Source: Bordetella genomosp. 9
GTDB taxonomy: Bacteria > Pseudomonadota > Gammaproteobacteria > Burkholderiales > Burkholderiaceae_B
NCBI RefSeq assembly: GCF_002261425.1
Contig: NZ_NEVJ01000003.1
Location: 2,542,001 to 2,606,000 of the forward strand
Reading direction: 5' to 3'
DNA: 64,000 bases
Under the pieces are notes generated by a model. The model had not been told where the DNA came from. It made no database searches and saw only the letters and a program-made list of their open reading frames with translations. Positions within the stretch are counted from its first letter, which is position 1. Every line of letters starts with the position of its first letter. This document shows, piece after piece, positions 8,504 to 17,247 of the stretch. The position numbers and the translations under genes were made by a program.

Positions 8504-10183
8504 TCAATAACGCACGAATTGCGATTCGTCGATCGCGTCGGCGCCCGCCGCGGCATAGGCCAGCTTGCCCGCAGGTTCCGCTTCGACGTCCCTGCCCAGC
8601 GCGGCGGTGGACCGGCGCGCCGCCAGGGGACGCTTGCGCGCCGCCGCGGCGGTGCCGGCGGCGCGGGCCGCGCTGTCGGACAGCTTGAAGAAGCTCATCG
8701 CCGCTTGCAGCTGTTCGGCCTGCGCGCTCATTTCTTCCGCGGTGGCGGCCAGCTCTTCCGAGCTGGAAGCGTTCTGCTGGGTGGTCTGGCTCAACTGAGA
8801 GACGGCCGCGTTGATCTGGCCCACGCCGGACGATTGTTCTTCCGACGCGGCCGTGATTTCCTGCACCAGGTCGGAGGTCTTGCGTATGTTGGGGACCATC
8901 TGCTCCAGCAGGCGGCCGGCGCGTTCGGCCAGGTCCACGCTGGAGCCGGCCACGTCGCCGATCTCCTGCGCGGCGACCTGGCTGCGTTCGGCCAGCTTGC
9001 GTACTTCGGCAGCCACCACGGCGAAGCCCTTGCCATGCTCGCCGGCACGGGCCGCTTCGATGGCGGCGTTCAGCGCCAGCAGGTTGGTCTGGTAGGCAAT
9101 GTCGTCGATGATGCCGATCTTCTGCGCGATCTGCTTCATTGCCGCCACCGTCGACGTCACGGCCTCGCCGCCTTCGGCCGCTTCCGTGGAGGCCTTGGTC
9201 GCCATGCTGTCGGTAACCTTGGCGTTCTCGGTGTTCTGCGCGATGGATGCCGTCATCTGTTCGATGGAAGCGCTGGTTTCCTCCACGCCGGCGGCCTGCT
9301 CGCTGGAAGCCTGGCTGAGCGATTGCGCGGTGGCGCTGACTTCCTCGGACGCGCCGGCCAGCGCTTCCGCGCTGCTGTTCACTTCCGACACCACCTGCGA
9401 CAGGCGCGTGACCATGTTGCCGACGTTGGCCATCATGCTGGTGGTGTCGCCCTTGCGCGTTTTCACCTCCACCGACAGGTCGCCGCCGGCGACCTGTTGC
9501 AAGATGTGCGCCGCATAGGCGGGCTCGCCGCCCAGCAGCTTCAGCAAGCCGCGGGTGATCAGCAGGCCGATCAGGAGCGCCAGCACCAGCGCGCCGCCGG
9601 ACAGCGCGATCACCAGCGTGCGCGTCTGGTCGTACATCTCGTTCCCGGCGGCATTCGCCGCGTCCATCTGCTGCACCTCGTAGTTCAACAGATCGCGCAC
9701 CGCGACTTCCAGTGCGGTATTGGCCGGCAGGATATCGCTGCGCAGGTAGGCGACCGCATTCGACTTATCGGCCGCCGACGCCAGCGCGAAGAATCCGTCG
9801 ATGCGCTGCTCCAGCGCGGCGCGGTTGTCCTCGACCTTCTTCAGCAGTGCGCGGGGCGTTTCGCCGCTGATGGTCTTGTCCAGCTTGCCCATTGCCTGTC
9901 CGCGCGCGGCGGCGTTGTCGGCCAGGCGCTTGCGCAGGCGGGTCGCTTCGGCCTCGTCGGCAGCCAGCAGCAGGCCGCGCAGCTGCCGGCCGTCATCCAG
10001 CGACTTCTGCAACACCTCGTTCAGCAGCGCCGTCTTGGGATAGCGGTTCATGGTCACGTCGGTCAGCGACTCGTTGATCTTCTCCAGCCGCGTGATGCTC
10101 AACACCGATATCGCGGCCAGCAGCACGATCACGATGCCGAACCCCCATGCCAACCGCGTGGCCACCTTCATATTCCCGAACAT
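8504..10183 (-). CDS. Transmembrane methyl-accepting chemotaxis protein (4HB-type sensor)
   Basis: 559 residues. TM1 is at ~8-30, followed by a mainly helical periplasmic region of ~150 residues typical of a four-helix-bundle sensor, TM2 at ~190-210, a HAMP-like segment ([19 protein letters not shown]), and a long signalling coiled coil with the hairpin tip [20 protein letters not shown]. The start at 10183 has GGAG six bases upstream; the in-frame ATG at 10195 is worse. After the signalling domain comes a ~55-residue Ala/Arg-rich tail without a recognisable CheR/CheB-docking pentapeptide. It is the operon's probable dedicated input receptor; the ligand cannot be told from sequence. Confidence 0.94.
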   Translation of the reverse strand: MFGNMKVATRLAWGFGIVIVLLAAISVLSITRLEKINESLTDVTMNRYPKTALLNEVLQKSLDDGRQLRGLLLAADEAEATRLRKRLADNAAARGQAMGKLDKTISGETPRALLKKVEDNRAALEQRIDGFFALASAADKSNAVAYLRSDILPANTALEVAVRDLLNYEVQQMDAANAAGNEMYDQTRTLVIALSGGALVLALLIGLLITRGLLKLLGGEPAYAAHILQQVAGGDLSVEVKTRKGDTTSMMANVGNMVTRLSQVVSEVNSSAEALAGASEEVSATAQSLSQASSEQAAGVEETSASIEQMTASIAQNTENAKVTDSMATKASTEAAEGGEAVTSTVAAMKQIAQKIGIIDDIAYQTNLLALNAAIEAARAGEHGKGFAVVAAEVRKLAERSQVAAQEIGDVAGSSVDLAERAGRLLEQMVPNIRKTSDLVQEITAASEEQSSGVGQINAAVSQLSQTTQQNASSSEELAATAEEMSAQAEQLQAAMSFFKLSDSAARAAGTAAAARKRPLAARRSTAALGRDVEAEPAGKLAYAAAGADAIDESQFVRY

Positions 10184-10237
10184 GCCTATCTCCAAAATGA
10201 ACTGCGTGGCGGCCGACCTGGCCGCGCGGGTGCCACG

Positions 10238-12442
10238 TCAAGCGGACATGCGGGCATGGCCCGCGGTTGCGGAATTGCGCGCCTCGGCCATCAGGGCCGG
10301 GACGTCCAGGATCAATGCGACTTCGCCGCTGCCCAGGATGCTGGAGCCGCTGATGCCGCGCGCCTGCGCGAACAGGCGCGACAAAGGCTTGATCACCGCC
10401 TGCGTCTCGCCCAGCAGGGTGTCCACCACCAGCCCGATGCGGTCGCCGCCGTGGCGGACCACGACGATGTTCTCTCGCGCAGTGGGCTGCCCCGGCAGGT
10501 CGAACATGCGGCGCAGGCGGATGAAAGGCAGCACCTGGCCTCGCAGGTCGGTGTAGTCGCGGCCCTGCACCGGCGTATAGGCGATGCACTCGTCCACCAT
10601 ATCGAGCGGCAGCACGAAGAGCGAGCGCCCCACCGCCACCTGGAATCCATCGATGATGGCAAGCGTCAGCGGCAACCGCACCGCGACCGTGCTGCCCTGC
10701 CCGGCGCGGCTGGTGACTTCGACGCTGCCGCGCAGGGCCTCGATGTTGCGCTTGACCACGTCCATGCCGACGCCGCGCCCGGACAGGTCGGTGACGGCCG
10801 GCGCCGTGGAGAACCCCGGCTCGAAGATCAGCCTGTAGACGTCTTCGTCGCGCATGCCGCGGCCGTCTTCGATCAGGCCGCGTTCGATGGCCTTGGCGAT
10901 AATGCGTTCGCGGTTCAGGCCGGCGCCGTCGTCGCCGACCTGGATCACGATGTGGCCGGATTCGTGGCGGGCGTCCAACGTGATGGTACCGTGCGCGGGC
11001 TTGCCCGCCGCCGCGCGCGCCTGCGGCGACTCGATGCCGTGATCCATGGCGTTGCGCACCAGGTGGGTGAGCGGATCGCCGATGCGCTCGACCACCGTCT
11101 TGTCCAGTTCGGTGTCCTCGCCGCGCACCACCAGTTCGATTTGCTTGCCCAGGCTGCGCGAGACGTCGTGCACCACGCGCCGGAAGCGGTTGAAGGTGGC
11201 GCCTATCTTCACCATGCGCAGTTGCAGCGTGCTATCGCGCACGGCCTCGACCAGGGCGGCCACCTGGGCATTGCAGGCCTGGAGCTCGGCATTGCCGGCT
11301 CGGGCCGCCGCCACGCCGGCCCCGGACGACGCGGTGATCAATTCCCCCACCAGCCCGATCAGGTGATCCAGCTTCTCCGCGTCGATGCGCATCGAGCGGC
11401 TTTCCTGCGACTTGCTGTCCTTGGCCTGGCGTTGCTTGGCCAACGCGCGATCGACTACCGGTTCCGCCACCGTCTGCTGGCGCACCAGGATTTCGCCCAG
11501 CGGCCCGTCGGCCGTGCCGCTGCGCTGCGCGTGCAAGGCCTCGTCGAGTTCGCGCGGCGTCAGGGTGCCGCAACGCACCAGCATTTCGCCCAGCATGACG
11601 GGCTCTTCGCCGAGCTCCTCGATCATCAGCATGTAGTCCGCCATGCGGCTGCGCGGCGGAATGATGCGGATGTCGCAATCGTCCAGTACGAACTCGAACG
11701 TGCTTTCGATGGTGGCCTTGTCGGCCGGGCTGTCCAGGCCGATCTCCAGCCCCAGGTAGCAGGCTTCCGGGTCCATGGCTTCCAGCGTCGGCAAACGTCC
11801 CGTCTGGCAGGCCACGCCGGTGACGCGGCCCAGCTTGTGCAGGTAGCGCACGAAGGACAACGGGTCCATGCCATTGCGCAGCACGCCTTCGTGGAAGCGC
11901 AGGGAGATATGCCAGTGGTCGCCGACGCCGGCCGCATCGTCGACCAATGGATCCACCGCAATGCCCGCCGATACGCCGTCCAGGCCCTCGGCCATCATCG
12001 CGCCGTCGTCCGCGCAGGGCGGGCAGGCGGCCGCCCCGGCTGCCGCCCCGGCTTCCAGATAGGCCGCCAGCCGCGGCAGCAGGGCCGCTGCTTCGCTTTG
12101 CAGGTCCGGATCCGCTTCCTGGCGGTGGTCCGCGACCCGCTCCACCAGGCTGCCGATATGGTCGCCGCAGGCCAGCATCAGCGCCACCAGGTCGCCATCG
12201 ATCGCGATGCCGCCTTCCCGCACCCGGTCCAGGACGCTCTCGACCTGGTGGGTGAAGGCGACGATGTCGTCGATGCCGAACAGGCCGGCCGAGCCCTTGA
12301 TGGTGTGCGCCGCGCGAAAGATCGCGTTGATGGCATCGCAGGGATCGTCGACGTCCGCGACGACCAATAGCGCGGACTCCATCTCGCCCAAGAGCTCGCG
12401 GCTCTCGGTGATGAAGGTTTGCAGTGCCTGTTCCATGTCCAT
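10238..12442 (-). CDS. cheA: CheA histidine kinase with inserted MshEN-like motif pair
   Basis: 734 residues. HPt domain with phospho-His H46 (RAAHTIKGSAG); a middle domain at ~175-265 that I cannot name; two consecutive motifs at ~284-337 of the form LGxxLV-x(14)-AL-x2-Q (LGEMLV...ALHAQ and LGEILV...ALAKQ); dimerisation helices ~350-415; ATPase with N box HLVRNAMDHG, G1 GDDGAG and G2 GRGVGMDV; and a C-terminal CheW-like regulatory domain. The motif pair resembles the MshEN c-di-GMP-binding fold, but the leading Arg of that motif is Met or Pro here, so binding is uncertain. The kinase phosphorylates CheY, CheB and probably the EAL response regulator. The start has GGAG seven bases upstream. 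Confidence 0.95.
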   Translation of the reverse strand: MDMEQALQTFITESRELLGEMESALLVVADVDDPCDAINAIFRAAHTIKGSAGLFGIDDIVAFTHQVESVLDRVREGGIAIDGDLVALMLACGDHIGSLVERVADHRQEADPDLQSEAAALLPRLAAYLEAGAAAGAAACPPCADDGAMMAEGLDGVSAGIAVDPLVDDAAGVGDHWHISLRFHEGVLRNGMDPLSFVRYLHKLGRVTGVACQTGRLPTLEAMDPEACYLGLEIGLDSPADKATIESTFEFVLDDCDIRIIPPRSRMADYMLMIEELGEEPVMLGEMLVRCGTLTPRELDEALHAQRSGTADGPLGEILVRQQTVAEPVVDRALAKQRQAKDSKSQESRSMRIDAEKLDHLIGLVGELITASSGAGVAAARAGNAELQACNAQVAALVEAVRDSTLQLRMVKIGATFNRFRRVVHDVSRSLGKQIELVVRGEDTELDKTVVERIGDPLTHLVRNAMDHGIESPQARAAAGKPAHGTITLDARHESGHIVIQVGDDGAGLNRERIIAKAIERGLIEDGRGMRDEDVYRLIFEPGFSTAPAVTDLSGRGVGMDVVKRNIEALRGSVEVTSRAGQGSTVAVRLPLTLAIIDGFQVAVGRSLFVLPLDMVDECIAYTPVQGRDYTDLRGQVLPFIRLRRMFDLPGQPTARENIVVVRHGGDRIGLVVDTLLGETQAVIKPLSRLFAQARGISGSSILGSGEVALILDVPALMAEARNSATAGHARMSA

Positions 12443-12459
12443 GGTGATGCTCCGGGCCG

Positions 12460-12822
12460 TCAGGCGGGCGATGCCGTGGCGCCGGCGCGCGCGGCGGCGT
12501 ACAGGTCGGCGCAGATGCCATCGGGCGCCAGATCGTCGCGCGCATCCGCGAACGCGTCTTCCAGGCCCAGCAGCTGGATGGCGGACTCGACGCTGGGCGC
12601 CATGCCGGCCAGGCGCACTTCCCGGCCGCGAGCCCGCGCATACGCGCGCGCTGCCAGTAGCAATTGCAGGCCGGCCGTGTCGGCTTCCGTCACGTCGCGC
12701 AGGTCCAGCCGCAGCGCGGCGGGAGCGTCATCCGCCGACAGCGCCTGCAGCAGGCGCTGCCGCACATCCTGCGCGGTGTAGATGGTGAGTTCGCCTTCAA
12801 GGCGCAGGTGGACGTTGGGCAC
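12460..12822 (-). CDS. STAS-domain protein (anti-anti-sigma/MlaB-like)
   Basis: 120 residues from a GTG at 12822 with GGAG seven bases upstream; no ATG fits. A single STAS domain fills the protein: a beta strand LRLEGELTIYTA, then LRLDLRDVTEADTAGLQLL. The residue usually phosphorylated as Ser in anti-sigma antagonists is Thr in this DTAGL motif. It lies between cheY and cheA with gaps of 32 and 17 bp, so it belongs to the operon. STAS proteins occur in some alternative chemosensory clusters; the partner here is unknown. Confidence 0.85.
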   Translation of the reverse strand: MPNVHLRLEGELTIYTAQDVRQRLLQALSADDAPAALRLDLRDVTEADTAGLQLLLAARAYARARGREVRLAGMAPSVESAIQLLGLEDAFADARDDLAPDGICADLYAAARAGATASPA

Positions 12823-12854
12823 GGCGGGTCTCCAGCAGGCTCGATGTCCGCCGG

Positions 12855-13223
12855 TCAGGGCAGGATCAGTTTCTCGACGGCGCCCAGCAGCTGCGCGGGT
12901 TGGAAAGGCTTGACCACCCAGGCCTTGGCGCCGGCCAGCTGGCCTTCGCGCTTCTTGGCTTCCTGGCTTTCCGTGGTGAGCATGATCACCGGCGTGAAGC
13001 GATACGCGGGCAGTTGCTTGACCTCTTTCAGGAAGGTGATGCCATCCATCTGCGGCATGTTCACGTCGCTGATGATCAGGTGCACTTTCTGGCCCGTCAG
13101 CTTGGACAGGGCATCCTGGCCGTCGCGTCCCTCGATCACGTCGTAGCCCGCGCCGCGCAGCGCGATGCCGACCACCTGCCGCACCGAGGCGGAGTCGTCG
13201 ACGATGAGGATGGTCTTGGCCAT
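12855..13223 (-). CDS. cheY: CheY-type single-domain response regulator
   Basis: 122 residues, a bare receiver: acidic pair D9-D10, phospho-acceptor D53 (LIISDVNMPQMDG), switch Thr83/84 (IMLTTES) and K105 (VVKPF). AGGAG lies seven bases before the ATG. No output domain, so it acts by protein contact, as a motor or effector messenger for the adjacent CheA. No cheZ phosphatase gene is present in the cluster. Confidence 0.95.
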   Translation of the reverse strand: MAKTILIVDDSASVRQVVGIALRGAGYDVIEGRDGQDALSKLTGQKVHLIISDVNMPQMDGITFLKEVKQLPAYRFTPVIMLTTESQEAKKREGQLAGAKAWVVKPFQPAQLLGAVEKLILP

Positions 13224-13267
13224 GGCGGGGCTCCTGGTTGTATGGCTGAGGGCAACGGGCCCGGGAT

Positions 13268-14437
13268 TCAGAAAAAGGTGATGTCCGTCGATGCCGCCGC
13301 CGGGGCGGACTGGGCCGTCCTTGCGGCCGGCGACGGGGCGGCGCCCTGGTGTATGTCGCGCTCGTCGGCCATGGCGTAGGTGCGCTCCAGCTCGGACAGC
13401 AGCGGCGCCGCGTCCAGCGGCCGCAGTTCGCCGGCGGCCGCGCAGGCCTCGCCATAGTCCTGCATGACGGCGGGCAGCCGCTCGATGTTGGCGCCGACGT
13501 GCGACATCACCTGGCCGACGCGATCCTGGAATTGCAGCTGCACCAGCGCCTGGCTGACCTCTTCCTGGATGCCCTGGCTTTCCTCGCGCAGCAGGTCGGT
13601 CGTCCGGCCCAGGCCGTCGGCGAAGGAGCGGAACCGCTCCAGGACTTCCTGTATGGTCCCTTCGGACGCGGCGATGGCGGCCTGCTCGCTGCGGGTGGAC
13701 TCTTCCGCGGCCGCGCAGGTGGCGACAATGGCGTCGCCGATGAAGGCAATTTTCTCGGCGATGCGCGCGCCGGTCTCGCCCGACTGCTTGGACAGGGCGC
13801 GCACCTCCTGCGCCACCGTGGCGAAGCCCCGGCCCAGGCTGCCGGCATGGGCGGCTTCGATGGTGGCGTTGATGGCCAGCAGGTTGGTCTGCTGCGTGAT
13901 CTGGCCGATGGCCTGCACCATGCCCTGCAGCTCGTCGACGAAGCCCTTCAGGCCCTGGACCTTGCCCAGCAGCTCGACCTTGGTCTTCATGCTCGCGCTC
14001 AACTGGTCCACCACGGTGTGCAACTGCTCGGCGCTGCGCGCCGACACGCCGGCGGCCGAATCGCCATGGCCGCTGCTGTCGCGCGTGGACAGCTTCAGGG
14101 TCTGGTCCAGCCGCGTGGAGATTTCACCGAAGCGCATGCTCAGGGCGGTGACCGCGGTTTCCATCTGGGTGCGCGACGACTCGATCTGGCGCGACCACAC
14201 CGGCGCCAGGTCGCCGCAGAAGGACGCCAGGTTTTGCACGTGGGCGTCCACGTCCAGGTCCTGGCTGCCGGCGCCGCGCCGGGCCGCGTAGCCCGCCAGC
14301 AAGCCGGCCACGACCAGCGCGCCGGCCGCGGCCAGGGGCTGGGTGGCCCAGGCGCCCGCCCAGGCGGTGGCGGCGCCGCCCGCAATGCCCAACACCGGCG
14401 CGGCGGCGGAGGACCAGGAGAATCCGGCGATATTCAT
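13268..14437 (-). CDS. MCP-like membrane signalling protein without ligand-binding domain
   Basis: 389 residues. Two closely spaced hydrophobic segments (~12-33 and ~34-50) leave almost no periplasmic loop. Then comes a coiled-coil MCP signalling domain with the tip [20 protein letters not shown], and a distinct C-terminal part with [14 protein letters not shown] followed by an Ala-rich tail ending DITFF. The LQFQDR segment recurs in a group of MCP-like proteins whose role is unclear to me. It may sense a membrane or cytoplasmic cue, or act as an array scaffold. It is the first gene of the operon; no strong Shine-Dalgarno is visible before the ATG. Confidence 0.85.
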   Translation of the reverse strand: MNIAGFSWSSAAAPVLGIAGGAATAWAGAWATQPLAAAGALVVAGLLAGYAARRGAGSQDLDVDAHVQNLASFCGDLAPVWSRQIESSRTQMETAVTALSMRFGEISTRLDQTLKLSTRDSSGHGDSAAGVSARSAEQLHTVVDQLSASMKTKVELLGKVQGLKGFVDELQGMVQAIGQITQQTNLLAINATIEAAHAGSLGRGFATVAQEVRALSKQSGETGARIAEKIAFIGDAIVATCAAAEESTRSEQAAIAASEGTIQEVLERFRSFADGLGRTTDLLREESQGIQEEVSQALVQLQFQDRVGQVMSHVGANIERLPAVMQDYGEACAAAGELRPLDAAPLLSELERTYAMADERDIHQGAAPSPAARTAQSAPAAASTDITFF

Positions 14438-14563
14438 GTAGCAGGCGTCCGTCGGAAGGTCCGCCGGGGTTGGCGGTTGTACAGGAACAACGGCAGCGCG
14501 GGCGCAAGCCTAAGGGCACGGCCGGCCAGATTAGGGCACTCCGCCGGCCAACATTGTCTTTTT

Positions 14564-14587
14564 GTTCAAATGTGTTAACAATTGAAC
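14564..14587. promoter_or_regulatory. 24-bp near-palindrome between chemosensory operon and araC-type gene
   Basis: The outer arms are GTTCAA and TTGAAC, with TGT/ACA inside them; 9 of 12 symmetric pairs match. It sits in the divergent promoter region (14438-14661), AT-rich against its surroundings. A possible rightward promoter (TTGTCT at 14554, TAACAA at 14576, spacing 16) overlaps it. It could be the site of the AraC-type regulator or of a regulator of the chemosensory operon; this is inference. Confidence 0.45.
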
Positions 14588-14661
14588 GGCGCGCTTATCG
14601 AGCGCAGCTTCAGTGGCGTACTGATACGCGGCTGGTGGTTTACAGCCGCAATTCCCTGGCG

Positions 14662-15795
14662 ATGACGATGCTCAGTAGCACTGAACCCCCACCGGGCCAG
14701 CCTCCCGGCCCCGGCCTTCCCGCCCTGCTCCCGCCCGCCGCAGGAATGACGGCGGGGATGGTGGCGCACCCGGCCGTGCCCACCATCCGCCCCGTCACCC
14801 TGCGGCAGCTATTGAACGAAGTGGCACGGCGCGGCAGGGATCCGCGCCCGCTGTGCGACGGCCTGGGCTTCGGGCCGGACGACCTGGAGCAGGACGGGTT
14901 TTTCGTGTCCGGCAGGCAGGCGACGCAGTTGATACGGCGAGCCCTGCCCGTGCTGGGCGATCCCGCGCTGGGACTGGAAATGGGCGCCGGGGTCAACATC
15001 GTTTCCTGGGGGCTGGTCACGCTGGGCCTGATGGCCTGCGCGTCCTCGCGCCAGTTGCTGGACTTTGCCATCGAGCATCAGCACCACGCCGGCTGCCTGC
15101 CCAGCCTGCATGGCGAAGAAACCGGCCAGGCTTTCCGGCTGGTGGCGCGCGCGCCCGTCGCCGATCGCGACGTGGCCATCTTCCTGGTGGACAAGGCCCT
15201 GGCGTCGCTGACGCAACTCGGCCGCCAGGTCGTGGGCACGCACTTCAACCCCAACCGGGTGGATCTGGTGATGGAGCGGCCGTCCTATGGCGCGGTCTAT
15301 GAACGGGTCTTTCGTTGCCCGGTCCGGTTCGGCAGCGCCGAAAACCGCATCTATTTTCCCGTCGAGCCCTATGCCGTGCGCAGCGCCGACGCGGTGGTAC
15401 TGCGCCAGGTACGGCACGAACTGGCACGCGCCGCCACGCCGTCCGGCGTCTGCGTGATGCAGGCCTGCGTGGTGCAGGCCATCCGGCGCGACCTGGCGGC
15501 GCCGCCGCCGCTGAACACGATCGCCGCATCGCTGCACATCAGCGAACGCACGCTGCGCCGCCGACTGGCCGAACGGGGCAGCAGCTATGCCGAACTGCTA
15601 TGCCAGGAGCGCCGCGCGCGCGCCCTGGCGCTGGTCGCGCACTCCACGCGCAGCGTCCAGCAAATCGCGCTGGAATGCGGATTCAGCGACGCCCGCACCT
15701 TGCAGCGGGCCTTCAAGCGCTGGACGGGGACCAGTCCCACGGCCTTTCGCGACCAGGCCCGGCTGCGGCCCCTCGAGACGGACCCCGCAGCCTGA
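14662..15795 (+). CDS. AraC-family regulator with arabinose-binding-like N-terminal domain
   Basis: About 377 residues. The N-terminal ~200-residue domain (from RPVTLRQLLNEVARRG) is of the kind found in GbdR/OruR/ArgR-like AraC regulators (Arabinose_bd, PF12625). The C-terminal ~100 residues hold the double helix-turn-helix with NTIAASLHISERTLRRRL and QQIALECGFSDARTLQRAF. The start is uncertain: 14662, 14668, 14746 and 14758 are all in frame and none has a clean Shine-Dalgarno; the residues before RPVT are low-complexity. It is divergent from the chemosensory operon and convergent with the aminotransferase gene (10-bp gap). Members often sense amino-acid-derived compounds; the inducer here is unknown. 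Confidence 0.88.
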   Translation: MTMLSSTEPPPGQPPGPGLPALLPPAAGMTAGMVAHPAVPTIRPVTLRQLLNEVARRGRDPRPLCDGLGFGPDDLEQDGFFVSGRQATQLIRRALPVLGDPALGLEMGAGVNIVSWGLVTLGLMACASSRQLLDFAIEHQHHAGCLPSLHGEETGQAFRLVARAPVADRDVAIFLVDKALASLTQLGRQVVGTHFNPNRVDLVMERPSYGAVYERVFRCPVRFGSAENRIYFPVEPYAVRSADAVVLRQVRHELARAATPSGVCVMQACVVQAIRRDLAAPPPLNTIAASLHISERTLRRRLAERGSSYAELLCQERRARALALVAHSTRSVQQIALECGFSDARTLQRAFKRWTGTSPTAFRDQARLRPLETDPAA

Positions 15796-15805
15796 GCCTG
15801 CCGGG

Positions 15806-17056
15806 TCAAGCCGTCCGCGCCAATGCGCGCAGGGCTTCGGCCAACCGGTCCATTTCGTCATCGGTGGTCAGGTAGCTCACCGACGCACGGGCGATCTCGG
15901 CCAGGCCGCGCGCCCGCATATCCAGCGGCGTATAGGCCGGACCATTGCCGCTGATGGAAATGCCCTGCCCGGCCAGCTCGCGCATCACGGCGGCGACATC
16001 GCGTCCCGCCACGGCGAACGACACCAGGCCCGAGCGGTGCGGGTCCAGGCCCTGGTCGAGCACGTCGACGCCAGGGATGTCCGCCAGCAGCCCACGCAGG
16101 GCTCGCGCATTGCGGTCCACACGTGCCCTTATGTTGTGGATGCCGATATCCAGCGCTTCGCGCAGGGCGTTGGCGAGCCCGCAGCGCAGTACGTAGGATC
16201 GTTCGGAAGGCTCGAAACGCGCCGCGTCCGTTCGCATCACGGGCACGCCATCGTCGTCCAGCGGCGCGGTGTGCGTGTCGGCCAGCGTGGCGCTCAGCCG
16301 CGGCAGGAAGTCCTGGCGGATATACAGCAGCCCCGTTTCGCGCGGGCCGCGCAGCGCCTTGCGGCCGACGCCGGTCAGGACGTCGCAGCCGACTTCATTC
16401 ACGTCCACGGGTAGTTGCCCCAGGACCTGCGCGGCATCCACGAAATACGGAATGCCGTGGCGGCGCGCCACCGCGCCGATGGCGGCCGCGGGATTGATCA
16501 GGCCGCCGTTGGCCGGCATCCAGGTCACGCAGATCGCGCGCACGCGTTCGCCGCCGTGTTCGTCGATCATGGTTTCCAGCGCGCGCGGGTCCGCCATCCC
16601 GGTATCGTCGGACGGAATGGTTTCGATGCGCGCGCCGTGGCGCACGGCGGCCACGTGCATCGCGGCAATATTGCCGCCCCACTCATGGCGCGCGACCAGT
16701 ATGCGATCGCCGGGTTTCCAATCCCCCAGCCCCGCGAAGGCGCTGCCCCAGCCCACGGAATTGCCGGTGGTCAATGCGATTTCCGCGGGTCGCGCATGCA
16801 GCAGCGTCGCCCCCAGGATGCGCGCCTGTTCGGCCTGCTCGCGGGCCGCCGCGCCGGCTTCGATCGGGCCCATCTCGGCCTCGCGCCACATCTGCGCGCG
16901 CATGGCTTCCAGCGTGTCGACCGAAGGCAGCGACGAACCCGCGTGATTGAAGTGCACCGTGGTGCGCGTGCCCGGCGTGCGGGCACGCAAGGCGTCGATG
17001 GCGGCATCGCTGAGCGGGACGGGATCGCCCGCCGCGGCGGGAGGTGTGGCGTTCAT
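15806..17056 (-). CDS. Class V aminotransferase / cysteine desulfurase-like PLP enzyme
   Basis: 416 residues with fold-type I PLP landmarks: HFNHAGSSLP near the start, TTGNSVGWG, the aspartate of PYFVDAAQVLGQLPVD, and the Schiff-base Lys in GVGRKALRGPRETG. The class V family includes cysteine desulfurases, isopenicillin-N-epimerase-like and EgtE-like enzymes. No SufS/IscS partner or ergothioneine gene lies nearby, so the substrate cannot be set. The active-site Cys loop of classical desulfurases is not evident near the C-terminus. GGAG lies ten bases before the ATG. It is monocistronic here, tail to tail with the AraC-type gene. Confidence 0.85.
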   Translation of the reverse strand: MNATPPAAAGDPVPLSDAAIDALRARTPGTRTTVHFNHAGSSLPSVDTLEAMRAQMWREAEMGPIEAGAAAREQAEQARILGATLLHARPAEIALTTGNSVGWGSAFAGLGDWKPGDRILVARHEWGGNIAAMHVAAVRHGARIETIPSDDTGMADPRALETMIDEHGGERVRAICVTWMPANGGLINPAAAIGAVARRHGIPYFVDAAQVLGQLPVDVNEVGCDVLTGVGRKALRGPRETGLLYIRQDFLPRLSATLADTHTAPLDDDGVPVMRTDAARFEPSERSYVLRCGLANALREALDIGIHNIRARVDRNARALRGLLADIPGVDVLDQGLDPHRSGLVSFAVAGRDVAAVMRELAGQGISISGNGPAYTPLDMRARGLAEIARASVSYLTTDDEMDRLAEALRALARTA

Positions 17057-17247
17057 GCTGTGTGGGCTCCGGACCGGAACGCCGCCGAGCGGCGGCGCAG
17101 TGCCTATGCTAGCCCATGGGCGGCGTGGCCCCGGGGACCGGATGGCGCGACGCGATCCGGCCTGGCGCCGGTAACGCAGGCAGGTCTGCTCGTCGGCATC
17201 GCTCCGTATTCATCCTGGTGGCCTGGATCTGGGACCTGGGCCTGGAC

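Noticed and set aside
8519..12370. A 1283-codon plus-strand frame across mcp and cheA
   Set aside because: It is fully antisense to clearly recognisable mcp and cheA genes, is His/Arg/Gln/Ala-rich without domains, and lacks a ribosome-binding site.
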